DNA of 64,000 nt from an uncultured Clostridia bacterium (GTDB lineage Bacteria > Bacillota > Clostridia > Lachnospirales > Lachnospiraceae): the NCBI GenBank assembly GCA_947643415.1, contig CANRWA010000007.1, positions 1 through 64,000 on the forward strand, given 5' to 3'. How positions within the stretch are numbered: position 1 is the first letter of the stretch; each line of letters starts with the position of its first letter. The notes under the pieces are model-generated. The model saw nothing but the letters and a program-made list of their open reading frames with translations. It searched no databases and was not told the origin of the DNA. This document shows, in pieces, positions 18,546 through 26,815 of this stretch. A program made the position numbers and the translations under genes.

Positions 18546-21050
18546 ATGAAACAGCTACATGAGCTTGATTCTGAGATTACAAGACGGAATTATATACGCG
18601 AATTGGAGTTGTGCCAGAAGGCAGGAGGCGATATTGTAAGATATCGCCGTCTGTCTTTTGATGCGTTCCAGTTAGAGCAGCTCCGTCTTGGGCTGGAACA
18701 TGGGATTGATGTGGAACGGTATACAGATCCGAAACTGACATGGCTGGATATGGAAAATATCCGTATCAGTATGGAATCTGGTGTAGATATATCAATATAT
18801 AAGAAAAAAGGGTTTGACCGACAGCAGTGCAATGAGATCCGTGAGGGCATAATAGAAGAGCTGGATATTTCACAATATGCTGACAGGAAGTATCTGGCAG
18901 CACAGATGAAGGAGATACGAAAAGGGCTTAGCAGAAAAGTGGATGTATCCTGGTTTGCTGACCCTGAGCTTGACTGGATGCAGATGCGGGAGATCCGGCG
19001 CGGACTGGAGGAAGGGGTGAATGTGTCCCAGTATGCCTCAAAAGAGTACCGTTATCTGGTGATGAGAGCAATACGGAAGGCACTTGTTAAAGGGCAGGAT
19101 ATTGTATCTTATGCAAAGAAGGGGTATTCTGGAAAGGCATTGATGGAGCTGAGCAGAGGATTGAGTGAGGGCAATGACCTCAGCGATTTCCTGGAGAAAG
19201 GATACGATGAAGAGCAACTGGAGCAGATCAATAATGCCTATGCTGCAGGTGTGAACCTTTTGCCATATCTGTCTAAGGATTTTTATGGCACACAGTTGGA
19301 GGAGATCGTTAAGGGGCTGATATCCGGAGTGGATGTATCCAGATATGCCAAGACTACATATAACTGGTTTCAGATGCGGGAACTCCGTTATGGAATGGAA
19401 GATAAGATCGATGTTACGCCTTATGCGAATCCAGATTTTACTTTCCATCAGATGGCAGAGATCCGTAAAGGGATTATTGTGGGACTGGATGTCACAGAAT
19501 ATGCGAAGATTTATTATGAGCCGGATGAAATGGCAGAGTTCCGAGAAAAACTGGAAAAGGATGGAAGCCTTCTCAAGGAGGATGTAAAGAGCCTGATGCA
19601 GGGGGATTCTGTTGTAGAGCCTGAAGAAGAGAGGGCAGATAAGAAAGAACCTGAGGAAGAGAAGGATTCGGATCAGATTCTGATTGACTCTTGTATCGTT
19701 GTATCAGAAGATAAGATGACAGCTACTCTGAACTTTACTCCGATCACGGGTCTTGATATGGTGGAAAATATGGATGTGGGAGATGTTCTCCGCATTATGA
19801 AACATCATGATATCAAACAGGGGATCAAAAAAGATGTCATTATAGAGAAACTAAACAAGAAAGATTATTTTACGGATACAGTGGTTGCAGAAGGCAAGCA
19901 GGCAGTAGATGGAACAGATGGAAAATTTCTATATTATTTCCGGAAAGAGTTAAAGAAGAAACCAAGGGTACTTGAAAATGGTACGGTAGATTACAAGAGT
20001 ATGGAATTATTTGAGATGGTACAGAGCGGGCAGCTGGTGGCAGAATACCAGCCTGCTACCAGTGGTGTATTCGGATATGATATCACAGGGAAACTCTGTT
20101 CGCCTGCCAGAGGGAAAGAACTTCCACCGCTTCATGGAAAAGGTTTCACAATGTCAGAAGACAGAAAGAAATATTATTCCATGCTGGATGGTATCATTGA
20201 ACTGGATGCAAAGGGTAATCTGGATATACGGAATGTATATACAGTACCGGGAAATGTTGACATATCTACAGGAAACATAAATTTCAATGGAGATGTGAAT
20301 ATTGTTGGCAGCATTGAATCTGGTTACACGGTAAATGCCACAGGGAATGTTGTGGTAAACGGAAGCTGTGAAGGCGGTTCCATAGATGCCGGAAAAGATA
20401 TTATTTTACATAAGGGCTGCCAGGGACAGGGTATCGGTTCCCTGAAAGCGGGGGGAACCATCACAGGACAGTTTTTTGAATCTGTCAGCATAACAGCAGG
20501 CGGTGATGTTGTGGCAAGCTACCTGTTGAACTGTGATGTGAGGTGTGATGGAAAGCTTCTGGTGGAAGGACGAAGAGGGCTTATTCTTGGTGGTTATATG
20601 TGTGCCAAACAGGGCGTGAACTGCTATGGCATCGGGAATATAACAGAGATAAAGACTGTTATAGAGGTGGGGATCAGTAAGGAGGAGCTTGCTGAATATC
20701 AGGAACTTCTTAAGAAGATCAAGAAAATTGAAGAAGAGATACAGACCTGTGAGAATGCATTGAGTAAGTTTATGTCACAGCAGAACCGTGATAAGAAGAT
20801 CATGGGACTATGCGACCGGCTGACAAAGGCAGTGTATATAGATAAGACGAAGAGGAAAGACCTGCTGACAGAGAGAAATGAAAAAATGACAGCGATGACG
20901 AAGCAGAAGGAAGCACGTATCGTAGTCAGTGGGGCGATCTATCCGGGGACTGTTCTCTATATCAATTCAGAGCCGTATATCGTAAAGGATGTAAGGAAGA
21001 ATGTACAGTTTGTAAAACATGAAAATAAGATAGATGTTGTAAACAGTTAA
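18546..21050 (+). CDS. FapA-like (DUF342) protein with twelve 26-residue repeats
   Basis: 834 residues. Residues ~33-344 are twelve consecutive repeats, each exactly 26 residues, with the pattern Y-A-x-P/K-x-(aromatic)-x-x-x-x-M-x-E-I-R-x-G-L-x-x-G-V-D-V-S. An acidic linker leads to a DUF342/FapA region (about 385-700) with GVFGYDITGK and right-handed beta-helix-like turns (GNVDISTGNINFNGDV), then a coiled coil (about 705-780) and a small C-terminal beta domain. FapA proteins are cytoplasmic; roles in cell division and polar organisation have been proposed. The repeat array is not part of the usual family architecture I know. The HD-GYP gene follows. Confidence 0.8.
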   Translation: MKQLHELDSEITRRNYIRELELCQKAGGDIVRYRRLSFDAFQLEQLRLGLEHGIDVERYTDPKLTWLDMENIRISMESGVDISIYKKKGFDRQQCNEIREGIIEELDISQYADRKYLAAQMKEIRKGLSRKVDVSWFADPELDWMQMREIRRGLEEGVNVSQYASKEYRYLVMRAIRKALVKGQDIVSYAKKGYSGKALMELSRGLSEGNDLSDFLEKGYDEEQLEQINNAYAAGVNLLPYLSKDFYGTQLEEIVKGLISGVDVSRYAKTTYNWFQMRELRYGMEDKIDVTPYANPDFTFHQMAEIRKGIIVGLDVTEYAKIYYEPDEMAEFREKLEKDGSLLKEDVKSLMQGDSVVEPEEERADKKEPEEEKDSDQILIDSCIVVSEDKMTATLNFTPITGLDMVENMDVGDVLRIMKHHDIKQGIKKDVIIEKLNKKDYFTDTVVAEGKQAVDGTDGKFLYYFRKELKKKPRVLENGTVDYKSMELFEMVQSGQLVAEYQPATSGVFGYDITGKLCSPARGKELPPLHGKGFTMSEDRKKYYSMLDGIIELDAKGNLDIRNVYTVPGNVDISTGNINFNGDVNIVGSIESGYTVNATGNVVVNGSCEGGSIDAGKDIILHKGCQGQGIGSLKAGGTITGQFFESVSITAGGDVVASYLLNCDVRCDGKLLVEGRRGLILGGYMCAKQGVNCYGIGNITEIKTVIEVGISKEELAEYQELLKKIKKIEEEIQTCENALSKFMSQQNRDKKIMGLCDRLTKAVYIDKTKRKDLLTERNEKMTAMTKQKEARIVVSGAIYPGTVLYINSEPYIVKDVRKNVQFVKHENKIDVVNS

Positions 21051-21116
21051 TTCCCATAAGCTGTGAGCCGGGAGGAAACAAATTCAGAATCAGGAGTTTG
21101 TGGATGGAGGAAGAGT

Positions 21117-21761
21117 ATGGATAATTCATCTATGATATTATTAGAATATCTCAGTTCTATTATTGAAAGCAGGGATTTGGTCACAGATATGCATAGCGAG
21201 CATATTCGTCGGATTACGGAACTTATGCTGGACCAGATAAGGAAATTCTGTCCGGATTATGGCCTGACAGCGGAAGACTGCAGGAAGATCGTTATTGCCT
21301 CTGCCATGCATGATGTGGGAAAAGTTGCTGTGCCAGATAAAATTTTAATGAAACCAAGCCGTCTTACGGAGGATGAATTTCAGATTGTGCAGAATCACAC
21401 AAAGAAGGGCAGGAAGATCTTTGACCATGTTCTTGCGAAGATGGATCCAAAGGATGCAGATTACAAATTATTCCAGTATTGTGCTGAGATCTGCATGTGC
21501 CACCATGAAAGATATGATGGAAATGGTTATCCAAGAGGCCTCAAGGGTGATGATATCCCGATTTCGGCGCAGGTGGTGGGTCTGGCAGATTCCTATGACT
21601 CATTAGTCAGTGACCGCCTTTACAAATCTGCTTATAAGAAAGAAGATGCCTTTGAGATGATCGTGGAAGGTGAATGTGGTGTGTTCTCCACAAGGCTTTT
21701 GGAAGTGTTCCGTATAGTCCGTATGGAGATTGAAGAGATCCTGGAAAAGGAAGGCAAATAG
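21117..21761 (+). CDS. HD-GYP domain phosphohydrolase
   Basis: 214 residues from ATG 21117, 6 bases after GGAGG; an upstream GTG at 21063 lacks a ribosome site. Metal-binding motifs of HD-GYP proteins are present: HSEHIRR, SAMHDVGKVAVPDKIL, and HHERYDGNGYPRGLKGDDIP. No sensory domain is attached. Many HD-GYP proteins hydrolyse cyclic di-GMP; the exact GYP triad reads GYP in GNGYPRG, consistent with activity. Cyclic di-GMP often controls type IV pili, which are encoded nearby, but a link is only inference. Confidence 0.88.
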   Translation: MDNSSMILLEYLSSIIESRDLVTDMHSEHIRRITELMLDQIRKFCPDYGLTAEDCRKIVIASAMHDVGKVAVPDKILMKPSRLTEDEFQIVQNHTKKGRKIFDHVLAKMDPKDADYKLFQYCAEICMCHHERYDGNGYPRGLKGDDIPISAQVVGLADSYDSLVSDRLYKSAYKKEDAFEMIVEGECGVFSTRLLEVFRIVRMEIEEILEKEGK

Positions 21762-21764
21762 TTT

Positions 21765-21793
21765 ACATATATGAAGATCCCCCTGCATATAAT
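21765..21793 (+). promoter_or_regulatory. Candidate sigma-E-type sporulation promoter of spoIVA
   Basis: CATATAAT at 21786-21793 fits the sigma-E -10 consensus (CATACAnT) and ACATATAT at 21765-21772 resembles its -35 box at a spacing of 13 bases. spoIVA is a sigma-E gene in Bacillus. The leader would be about 50 bases. Confidence 0.4.
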
Positions 21794-21849
21794 GATTAGC
21801 AGTAAGGAAGATGCAAATGTGCGTCGACCACAGCAAGGGGGATTTTTTA

Positions 21850-23325
21850 ATGGACAAATATAATGTATATCAGGATATGAGCCGACGCACAGGAGGAGAG
21901 ATCTATCTGGGTGTAGTTGGTCCTGTCCGCACAGGAAAATCTACATTTATCAAACGTTTTATGGAACTGGTGGTGCTGCCGGAGATCACAGATGACAATG
22001 AAAGGGCGAGAACCATTGATGAACTGCCCCAGTCTGCCACAGGGCGTACTATTATGACGACAGAACCAAAATTTGTGCCAAAATCAGCGGCGGTGATTCA
22101 TTTTTCGAACCAGGAGACAGGAAGGATCCGTCTTATTGACTGCGTTGGCTATCTGGTGCCAGAGGCGGCTGGCCATGTGGAGGATGAAAGAGAACGTCTG
22201 GTAAAGACGCCATGGTCAGAGAAAGAGATGCCTTTTTCCGAGGCGGCTGCCATTGGCACGAATAAGGTGATACAGGAACATTCCAATATTGGTATTGTGA
22301 TCACCACAGATGGATCTTTTGGTGATATTCCGGCAGATAATTTCAAAGGGGCAGAAGAAAAAACCGTGCTTGCCTGCAAAGAGGCAGATAAGCCATTTAT
22401 CATCCTGCTGAATACAGCACATCCGGGATCGGCAGAAACACAGGAGCGGGTGAAACGTATGGAGGAACAGTATGGCAAACAGGTAGTGCCTATCAACTGC
22501 AAGGAAATGAACAGGGAGGACGCGTTTACGGTGATGGAACAGATATTATCTGATTTTCCCATTACAAGGCTGAATTTCGTTATGCCAAAGTGGGTGGAAT
22601 TTCTTGGGATGGAGAACTGGCTGAAAGCAGATTTGGTGGAGCAGTGCCGGACGGTCATAGGAAAGTTACATACGATGCGGGATATCAATGAAGAGAACAT
22701 AAATATGGAGGCACCATATATCAAAGAAATATTTATCCGGGATAAACAACTGGAGAATGGTGTTGTCAACCTGTCGCTGGATTTTGAGGAAAACTATTAT
22801 TATGAAATTCTCAGCGAGATGGTAGGGACGACGATTGAAGGAGAGTTTGACCTTATCGCCACACTGCGTGAACTGGCTGGAAAGAAGGCGGAATATGAGT
22901 CTGTTGCCACAGCATGTGAACAGGTACGGGGCAAGGGCTATGGTATTGTGCCGCCTACAGAGGATGAGATACAGATCGCAGATCCTGAGCTCATCAAACA
23001 CGGCAATAAATTCGGGGTAAAGATCCGTGCAAGCTGCCCATCCCTTCACCTCATCCAGGCGAATATTGAAACAGAGATCGCCCCTATCGTAGGGAGCGAA
23101 GAGCAGGCGCAGGACCTGATCCATTACATCAGCCAGAACAGCAGGGAAAATCCGGATGGGATCTTTGATACGAATATTTTTGGAAAGACCATCCGCCAGC
23201 TTGTGGAGGAGGGAATTAATTCTAAAGTGAATCGTCTGACAGAGGAAAGCCAGGTGAAATTACAGGATACGATCCAGAAGGTGGTAAATGATTCCAATGG
23301 CGGGCTGGTGTGTATCATAATATAG
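21850..23325 (+). CDS. spoIVA: Stage IV sporulation protein A
   Basis: 491 residues from ATG 21850 (AAGGGGG 8 bases upstream), essentially the length of Bacillus SpoIVA (492). The N-terminal ATPase domain has Walker A GPVRTGKST (about residues 24-32) and the sequence ATGRTIMTTEPKFVPKSAAV. SpoIVA polymerises on the outer forespore membrane using ATP and forms the base of the spore coat; the C-terminal tip anchors it. Together with gpr and spoIIP it shows that the organism can make endospores. Confidence 0.97.
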   Translation: MDKYNVYQDMSRRTGGEIYLGVVGPVRTGKSTFIKRFMELVVLPEITDDNERARTIDELPQSATGRTIMTTEPKFVPKSAAVIHFSNQETGRIRLIDCVGYLVPEAAGHVEDERERLVKTPWSEKEMPFSEAAAIGTNKVIQEHSNIGIVITTDGSFGDIPADNFKGAEEKTVLACKEADKPFIILLNTAHPGSAETQERVKRMEEQYGKQVVPINCKEMNREDAFTVMEQILSDFPITRLNFVMPKWVEFLGMENWLKADLVEQCRTVIGKLHTMRDINEENINMEAPYIKEIFIRDKQLENGVVNLSLDFEENYYYEILSEMVGTTIEGEFDLIATLRELAGKKAEYESVATACEQVRGKGYGIVPPTEDEIQIADPELIKHGNKFGVKIRASCPSLHLIQANIETEIAPIVGSEEQAQDLIHYISQNSRENPDGIFDTNIFGKTIRQLVEEGINSKVNRLTEESQVKLQDTIQKVVNDSNGGLVCIII

Positions 23326-23335
23326 GGCTGTTGAA

Positions 23336-23430
23336 TCTTTACAGGTTCCATATTTCAAAAAGTACATTCTGCCACATGGAGCTCCATGTGTCATGAATGT
23401 ACTTTTTGAAATATGGCAATACTGTAAAGA
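23336..23430. repeat. 95-bp near-perfect palindrome after spoIVA
   Basis: Nested arms: CTTTACAG/CTGTAAAG outside, then 22-bp perfectly paired arms (23348-23369 with 23395-23416) and a central 18-bp perfect palindrome CACATGGAGCTCCATGTG (23373-23390). It starts 10 bases after the spoIVA stop and has no U-run on either side, so it is not a classical terminator though it may stop transcription. It could also be a small non-autonomous palindromic element. Confidence 0.85.
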
Positions 23431-23484
23431 ATTAAACTTAATCAAATATTCCAACAATTTCCCGCCAATTTATTGCAAAAAAAG

Positions 23485-23513
23485 TTGACAAGCAGTAATC
23501 ATGTTGTTATAAT
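23485..23513 (+). promoter_or_regulatory. Consensus sigma-A promoter of the NlpC/P60 gene
   Basis: TTGACA at 23485-23490 and TATAAT at 23508-23513 are both perfect, spaced by 17 bases. The start would be near 23520 and the leader about 60 bases. Confidence 0.85.
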
Positions 23514-23581
23514 AAATTCATAAATGTAACATTTCTGTAACAATTCGTTAAGAAGTTTGAAATATGGAGAAGGATAACGAT

Positions 23582-24829
23582 ATGATGAACAAAGGTAAAA
23601 AGATAATGGCACTGGCCATGACAGGCACAATGTTGATTGGTACGATTGTACTTCCGGTACGTGCCGCCATGATTGCTTCGGAGGAGCCGATAGAGGGTGT
23701 AAATGTTGTATTGGAAGAGTATTGTGATGAAGTAGTTGCGAGCAATGCCGCTGCTCAGATTTCTGATGTGGAGGCAGCCACAGACCAGGCGGTTCAGGAA
23801 GCGGTGCAGACGCCTGCACCAACACCAGTACAGCAGGAAACAGCGGATGTAGATGATGAACAGGATGAAGTAGAAGGCCATGTTGAGCTGAATCTGAATT
23901 ATAGCCGGCTTGGTATCGCAAGTAATGTAGACACTTATCTGAATGTCAGAAAGAAACCATCTACCAGCGCAAAGATTGTTGGCAAGATGACGAAGAATTC
24001 AGGCTGCCATATATACAGCATTAAGAAAGGCTGGGCGAAGATTGTATCTGGTCAGGTGAAAGGATATGTCAAGGCGTCTTATCTGTCCACTGATCAGAAA
24101 GCAGAAGACCTTGTATCCAAAGTGGGACGCAATGTGGTAGAGATCCAGACGGATTCTCTTCGTGTGCGTGCACTTCCTACGACAGATGCTCCCATTTATT
24201 CCATTGTGTCTGAGGGAGAAGAATTTACCATTAAGAAAGACAATCTGACATTGGAATTCGTTCAGAAGATTATTGATAAAGAAAAGATATCGAAAGATTT
24301 TATTGAGAGGGCTGGCGGTCTTGAGGCGATATCGAATTCCATGAGTAATTTTATCTGTATCTATGTAGATAACGAATATGCTTTTGTATCAAAAGAATAT
24401 GTAAAAGAGCGCTATTCATTGAAACGTGCTGTGAAGGTTAAGACAGTGAAAGCAAGTAAGTCCTCTGGTGTATCTTCCGGTCAGGCATCCATTGTTGAAT
24501 ATGCAAAGCAGTTCCTTGGAAACCGTTATGTGTGGGGCGGTGCCAGCCTTACCGGAGGGACAGACTGTTCCGGATTTACCATGAGCCTGTATGCACATTA
24601 TGGATATTCACTTCCACATAATGCAGCAGCACAGGCAGGCGTGACAAGGAAGGTAAGTTCACCGAAACCGGGAGACCTTTTCTTCTACAGCAATGGCAGC
24701 CGGATCAATCATGTGGCAATGTATATCGGCGGTGGCATGGTAATCCATGCCAGCAATCCAAGAGACGGCATCAAGATTTCGAATGCATATTACCGCCGTC
24801 CGGTTAAGATTGGCCGTGTAATGAATTAG
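23582..24829 (+). CDS. Secreted SH3-NlpC/P60 peptidoglycan endopeptidase
   Basis: 415 residues from ATG 23582 or 23585, since GGAGAAGGA lies at 23566-23574 inside the longer frame that begins at 23564. A signal peptide (about 1-30, ending VRAAM) is followed by an acidic linker, two bacterial SH3-like domains (about 105-175 and 185-280), and a C-terminal NlpC/P60 domain with catalytic Cys in GTDCSGF, His in NHVAMYI and a third polar residue in VIHASNP. It should cut the stem peptide of peptidoglycan between residues 2 and 3. A strong promoter suggests high housekeeping expression and a role in cell separation. Confidence 0.92.
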   Translation: MMNKGKKIMALAMTGTMLIGTIVLPVRAAMIASEEPIEGVNVVLEEYCDEVVASNAAAQISDVEAATDQAVQEAVQTPAPTPVQQETADVDDEQDEVEGHVELNLNYSRLGIASNVDTYLNVRKKPSTSAKIVGKMTKNSGCHIYSIKKGWAKIVSGQVKGYVKASYLSTDQKAEDLVSKVGRNVVEIQTDSLRVRALPTTDAPIYSIVSEGEEFTIKKDNLTLEFVQKIIDKEKISKDFIERAGGLEAISNSMSNFICIYVDNEYAFVSKEYVKERYSLKRAVKVKTVKASKSSGVSSGQASIVEYAKQFLGNRYVWGGASLTGGTDCSGFTMSLYAHYGYSLPHNAAAQAGVTRKVSSPKPGDLFFYSNGSRINHVAMYIGGGMVIHASNPRDGIKISNAYYRRPVKIGRVMN

Positions 24830-24884
24830 GAAACGATTCAAAAAATTTCCACCTGTGCGGTTGGATGATTCAGGCAGTTTTTAG

Positions 24885-24930
24885 GACATAGTATCTGTAT
24901 CGATAGATGCAGGTACTATGTCTTGTTTAA
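24885..24930 (+). terminator. Terminator-like hairpin after the NlpC/P60 gene
   Basis: GACATAGTATCTG (24885-24897) pairs with CAGGTACTATGTC (24910-24922), followed by TTGTTTAAT. The CCACCTGTGCGGTTGG motif lies just upstream at 24849-24864. Confidence 0.55.
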
Positions 24931-24984
24931 TATTGCTAAAAATGGACAGACTATAGGTATCTTATAGTGTTAGGAGGTCTTGCC

Positions 24985-25584
24985 GTGAGACGCAGATATA
25001 CGATGGTCTGTCTGTTTCTGTGCGCTATTCTCTTCCTTGGTTTGATGTGCTTTGGAAGTTACCGCTATGCAGAGAAAGTGACAGAGGAAAGGCTGCAATA
25101 CAGAAAGGAAAAGACGAATCAGACAGAACAGACAAGTGGCGGTACAGAACAGAAGATCAACAGTGATACAAAATATATTGTTGAGATTTATAATGGTGAT
25201 TCGGAAGAAAAAGTAAGAGAAGAGCGGACTATGCCTTCTGACTATGCGGGCATGACAAGGAAGGAACTGGAAAGTTATCTGGAAAAATATATGTCTGATA
25301 TGCCGGAGGAAGATGTGGAGGAGGGGCTTATTGATATAAATCTGGTGTCTTTTTCAAGGGAAGAACTAGTGATCCGTAAGACTTACCAGCAAGAAACAGG
25401 ATTCATTCTTCGGTTGGTGGATGGCGAGGTGACGGTCTTTTCAAGGGCAAATGAGGATGAGTTTGAGAAGACAGGAATATCACAGGAACTCCTGACAGAA
25501 GAAGAGGTCAAAGCTCTGGAGGAGGGATATAGTGTAGACAATGAAAAAGATTTGTACTCCATCCTTGAAAACTTCTCCAGTTAA
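24985..25584 (+). CDS. Membrane-anchored BofC-like protein
   Basis: 199 residues from GTG 24985, 7 bases after AGGAGG; a GTG at 24967 would put the ribosome site inside the gene. One N-terminal membrane helix (about 8-28), a charged linker, then a ~130-residue extracellular domain with the ending about LLTEEEVKALEEGYSV and LYSILENFSS. The C-terminal pattern resembles the BofC C-terminal domain found in many Clostridia; Bacillus BofC controls the sigma-K checkpoint in the forespore. The match is by recollection only. The function in this organism is unknown. Confidence 0.5.
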   Translation: MRRRYTMVCLFLCAILFLGLMCFGSYRYAEKVTEERLQYRKEKTNQTEQTSGGTEQKINSDTKYIVEIYNGDSEEKVREERTMPSDYAGMTRKELESYLEKYMSDMPEEDVEEGLIDINLVSFSREELVIRKTYQQETGFILRLVDGEVTVFSRANEDEFEKTGISQELLTEEEVKALEEGYSVDNEKDLYSILENFSS

Positions 25585-25630
25585 TAGTATCATGTATAGA
25601 TATCAGAATTAATAATGAGAGGAAACATCA

Positions 25631-26815
25631 ATGAGACATTACAGCCATGTTGTGATCGTGGGGGCGGGAGCATCTGGAATGCTCTGTGGCGGTATTCTGG
25701 CTGAGGCAGGTATGCCGGTAACAATTCTTGAAAAGAATTCGGTGCCGGGGAAAAAGCTGGCAGCTACTGGCAACGGCAGGTGCAATTATACAAACCTGCG
25801 CATGGATACAGGGTGCTATTATGGGGATACCGAGTGGCTTCGTAAGCTGCTGGCAGTTTATCCTCCAGAGAAAATAATCCATCAGTTTCAGAAGATTGGA
25901 GTGTATCACAGGGAGAGAGATGGATATGTCTATCCCTATACCAATCAGGCATCCACAGTGACGGATGCCCTCCTGCATTACTGTAAATGCGGCATGGCAG
26001 AGATTGTGACAGATTGTAAGGTGTCTGCGGTGAGAGCGGTAAACGGCCAGACTGGTTATGTTGTATCCACGGCACAGGGGGAGATCCGCTGTCGTGATCT
26101 GGTGCTTGCAGCGGGGGGCAGTGCGTCCTCCGAATTGGGGGGGAGTGGCATCGGATACAAGCTTGCCCGCAGCCTGGGGCATACGATACACAGAACATAT
26201 CCTGCATTGACAGGGCTGGTGTGTGGGGGAAACTGGTGGAAAAGGGTAGCAGGGACAAGAGTGCAGGGGCGTTTTTCCCTGCGCATAAACGGTAAAGACA
26301 TTTCTGGGGAATGTGGAGAGATACAGATCGTGAAAGACGGAGTGTCTGGCATACCGGTATTCCAATTGTGCCGTGAGGCAGCCGCCGCCCTTGACAGAGG
26401 GCAGCTGGTGGAGGGTATCATTGATTTTGTACCCCCCATGGAGAAAGAGGAACTCTGCCAATGGCTGTCTTCTTATGGGGTATCCGGGCTCGTACAGAAA
26501 AAATGGGTTCCGGTATTGCAGGGGTTCCCGGAATCATGGCGGACACTGAAAGAATTTATATTTCCGGTACATAAGACATTTGGTATGGAGAGGGCACAAG
26601 TGACCATGGGAGGCGTTCCAACAGAGGAAGTGTCTGTGGATACCATGGAGTCAAAGGCTGCCGGGCATGTGTACCTGATAGGAGAACTCCTTGATATAGA
26701 TGGAAAATGCGGTGGATACAATCTGCATTTTGCCTGGAGCAGTGCTATGGCAGCGGCGGAAGCGATACAGCAGGGATGGAAAGGAGACAACAATGCTGCA
26801 GATATCTCAGTTTAA
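25631..26815 (+). CDS. NAD(P)/FAD-dependent oxidoreductase, HI0933/BaiN-like family
   Basis: 394 residues. The N-terminal FAD-binding motif is VIVGAGASGMLCGGILAEAG, followed by KLAATGNGRCNYTN, which is characteristic of the HI0933/YhiN family, and the C-terminal GELLDIDGKCGGYNLHFAWS. Members are flavoproteins of mostly unknown substrate; BaiN is implicated in bile acid dehydroxylation, but family membership alone does not give that role. It overlaps the start of the next gene by 23 bases, so the two are translationally coupled. Confidence 0.88.
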   Translation: MRHYSHVVIVGAGASGMLCGGILAEAGMPVTILEKNSVPGKKLAATGNGRCNYTNLRMDTGCYYGDTEWLRKLLAVYPPEKIIHQFQKIGVYHRERDGYVYPYTNQASTVTDALLHYCKCGMAEIVTDCKVSAVRAVNGQTGYVVSTAQGEIRCRDLVLAAGGSASSELGGSGIGYKLARSLGHTIHRTYPALTGLVCGGNWWKRVAGTRVQGRFSLRINGKDISGECGEIQIVKDGVSGIPVFQLCREAAAALDRGQLVEGIIDFVPPMEKEELCQWLSSYGVSGLVQKKWVPVLQGFPESWRTLKEFIFPVHKTFGMERAQVTMGGVPTEEVSVDTMESKAAGHVYLIGELLDIDGKCGGYNLHFAWSSAMAAAEAIQQGWKGDNNAADISV

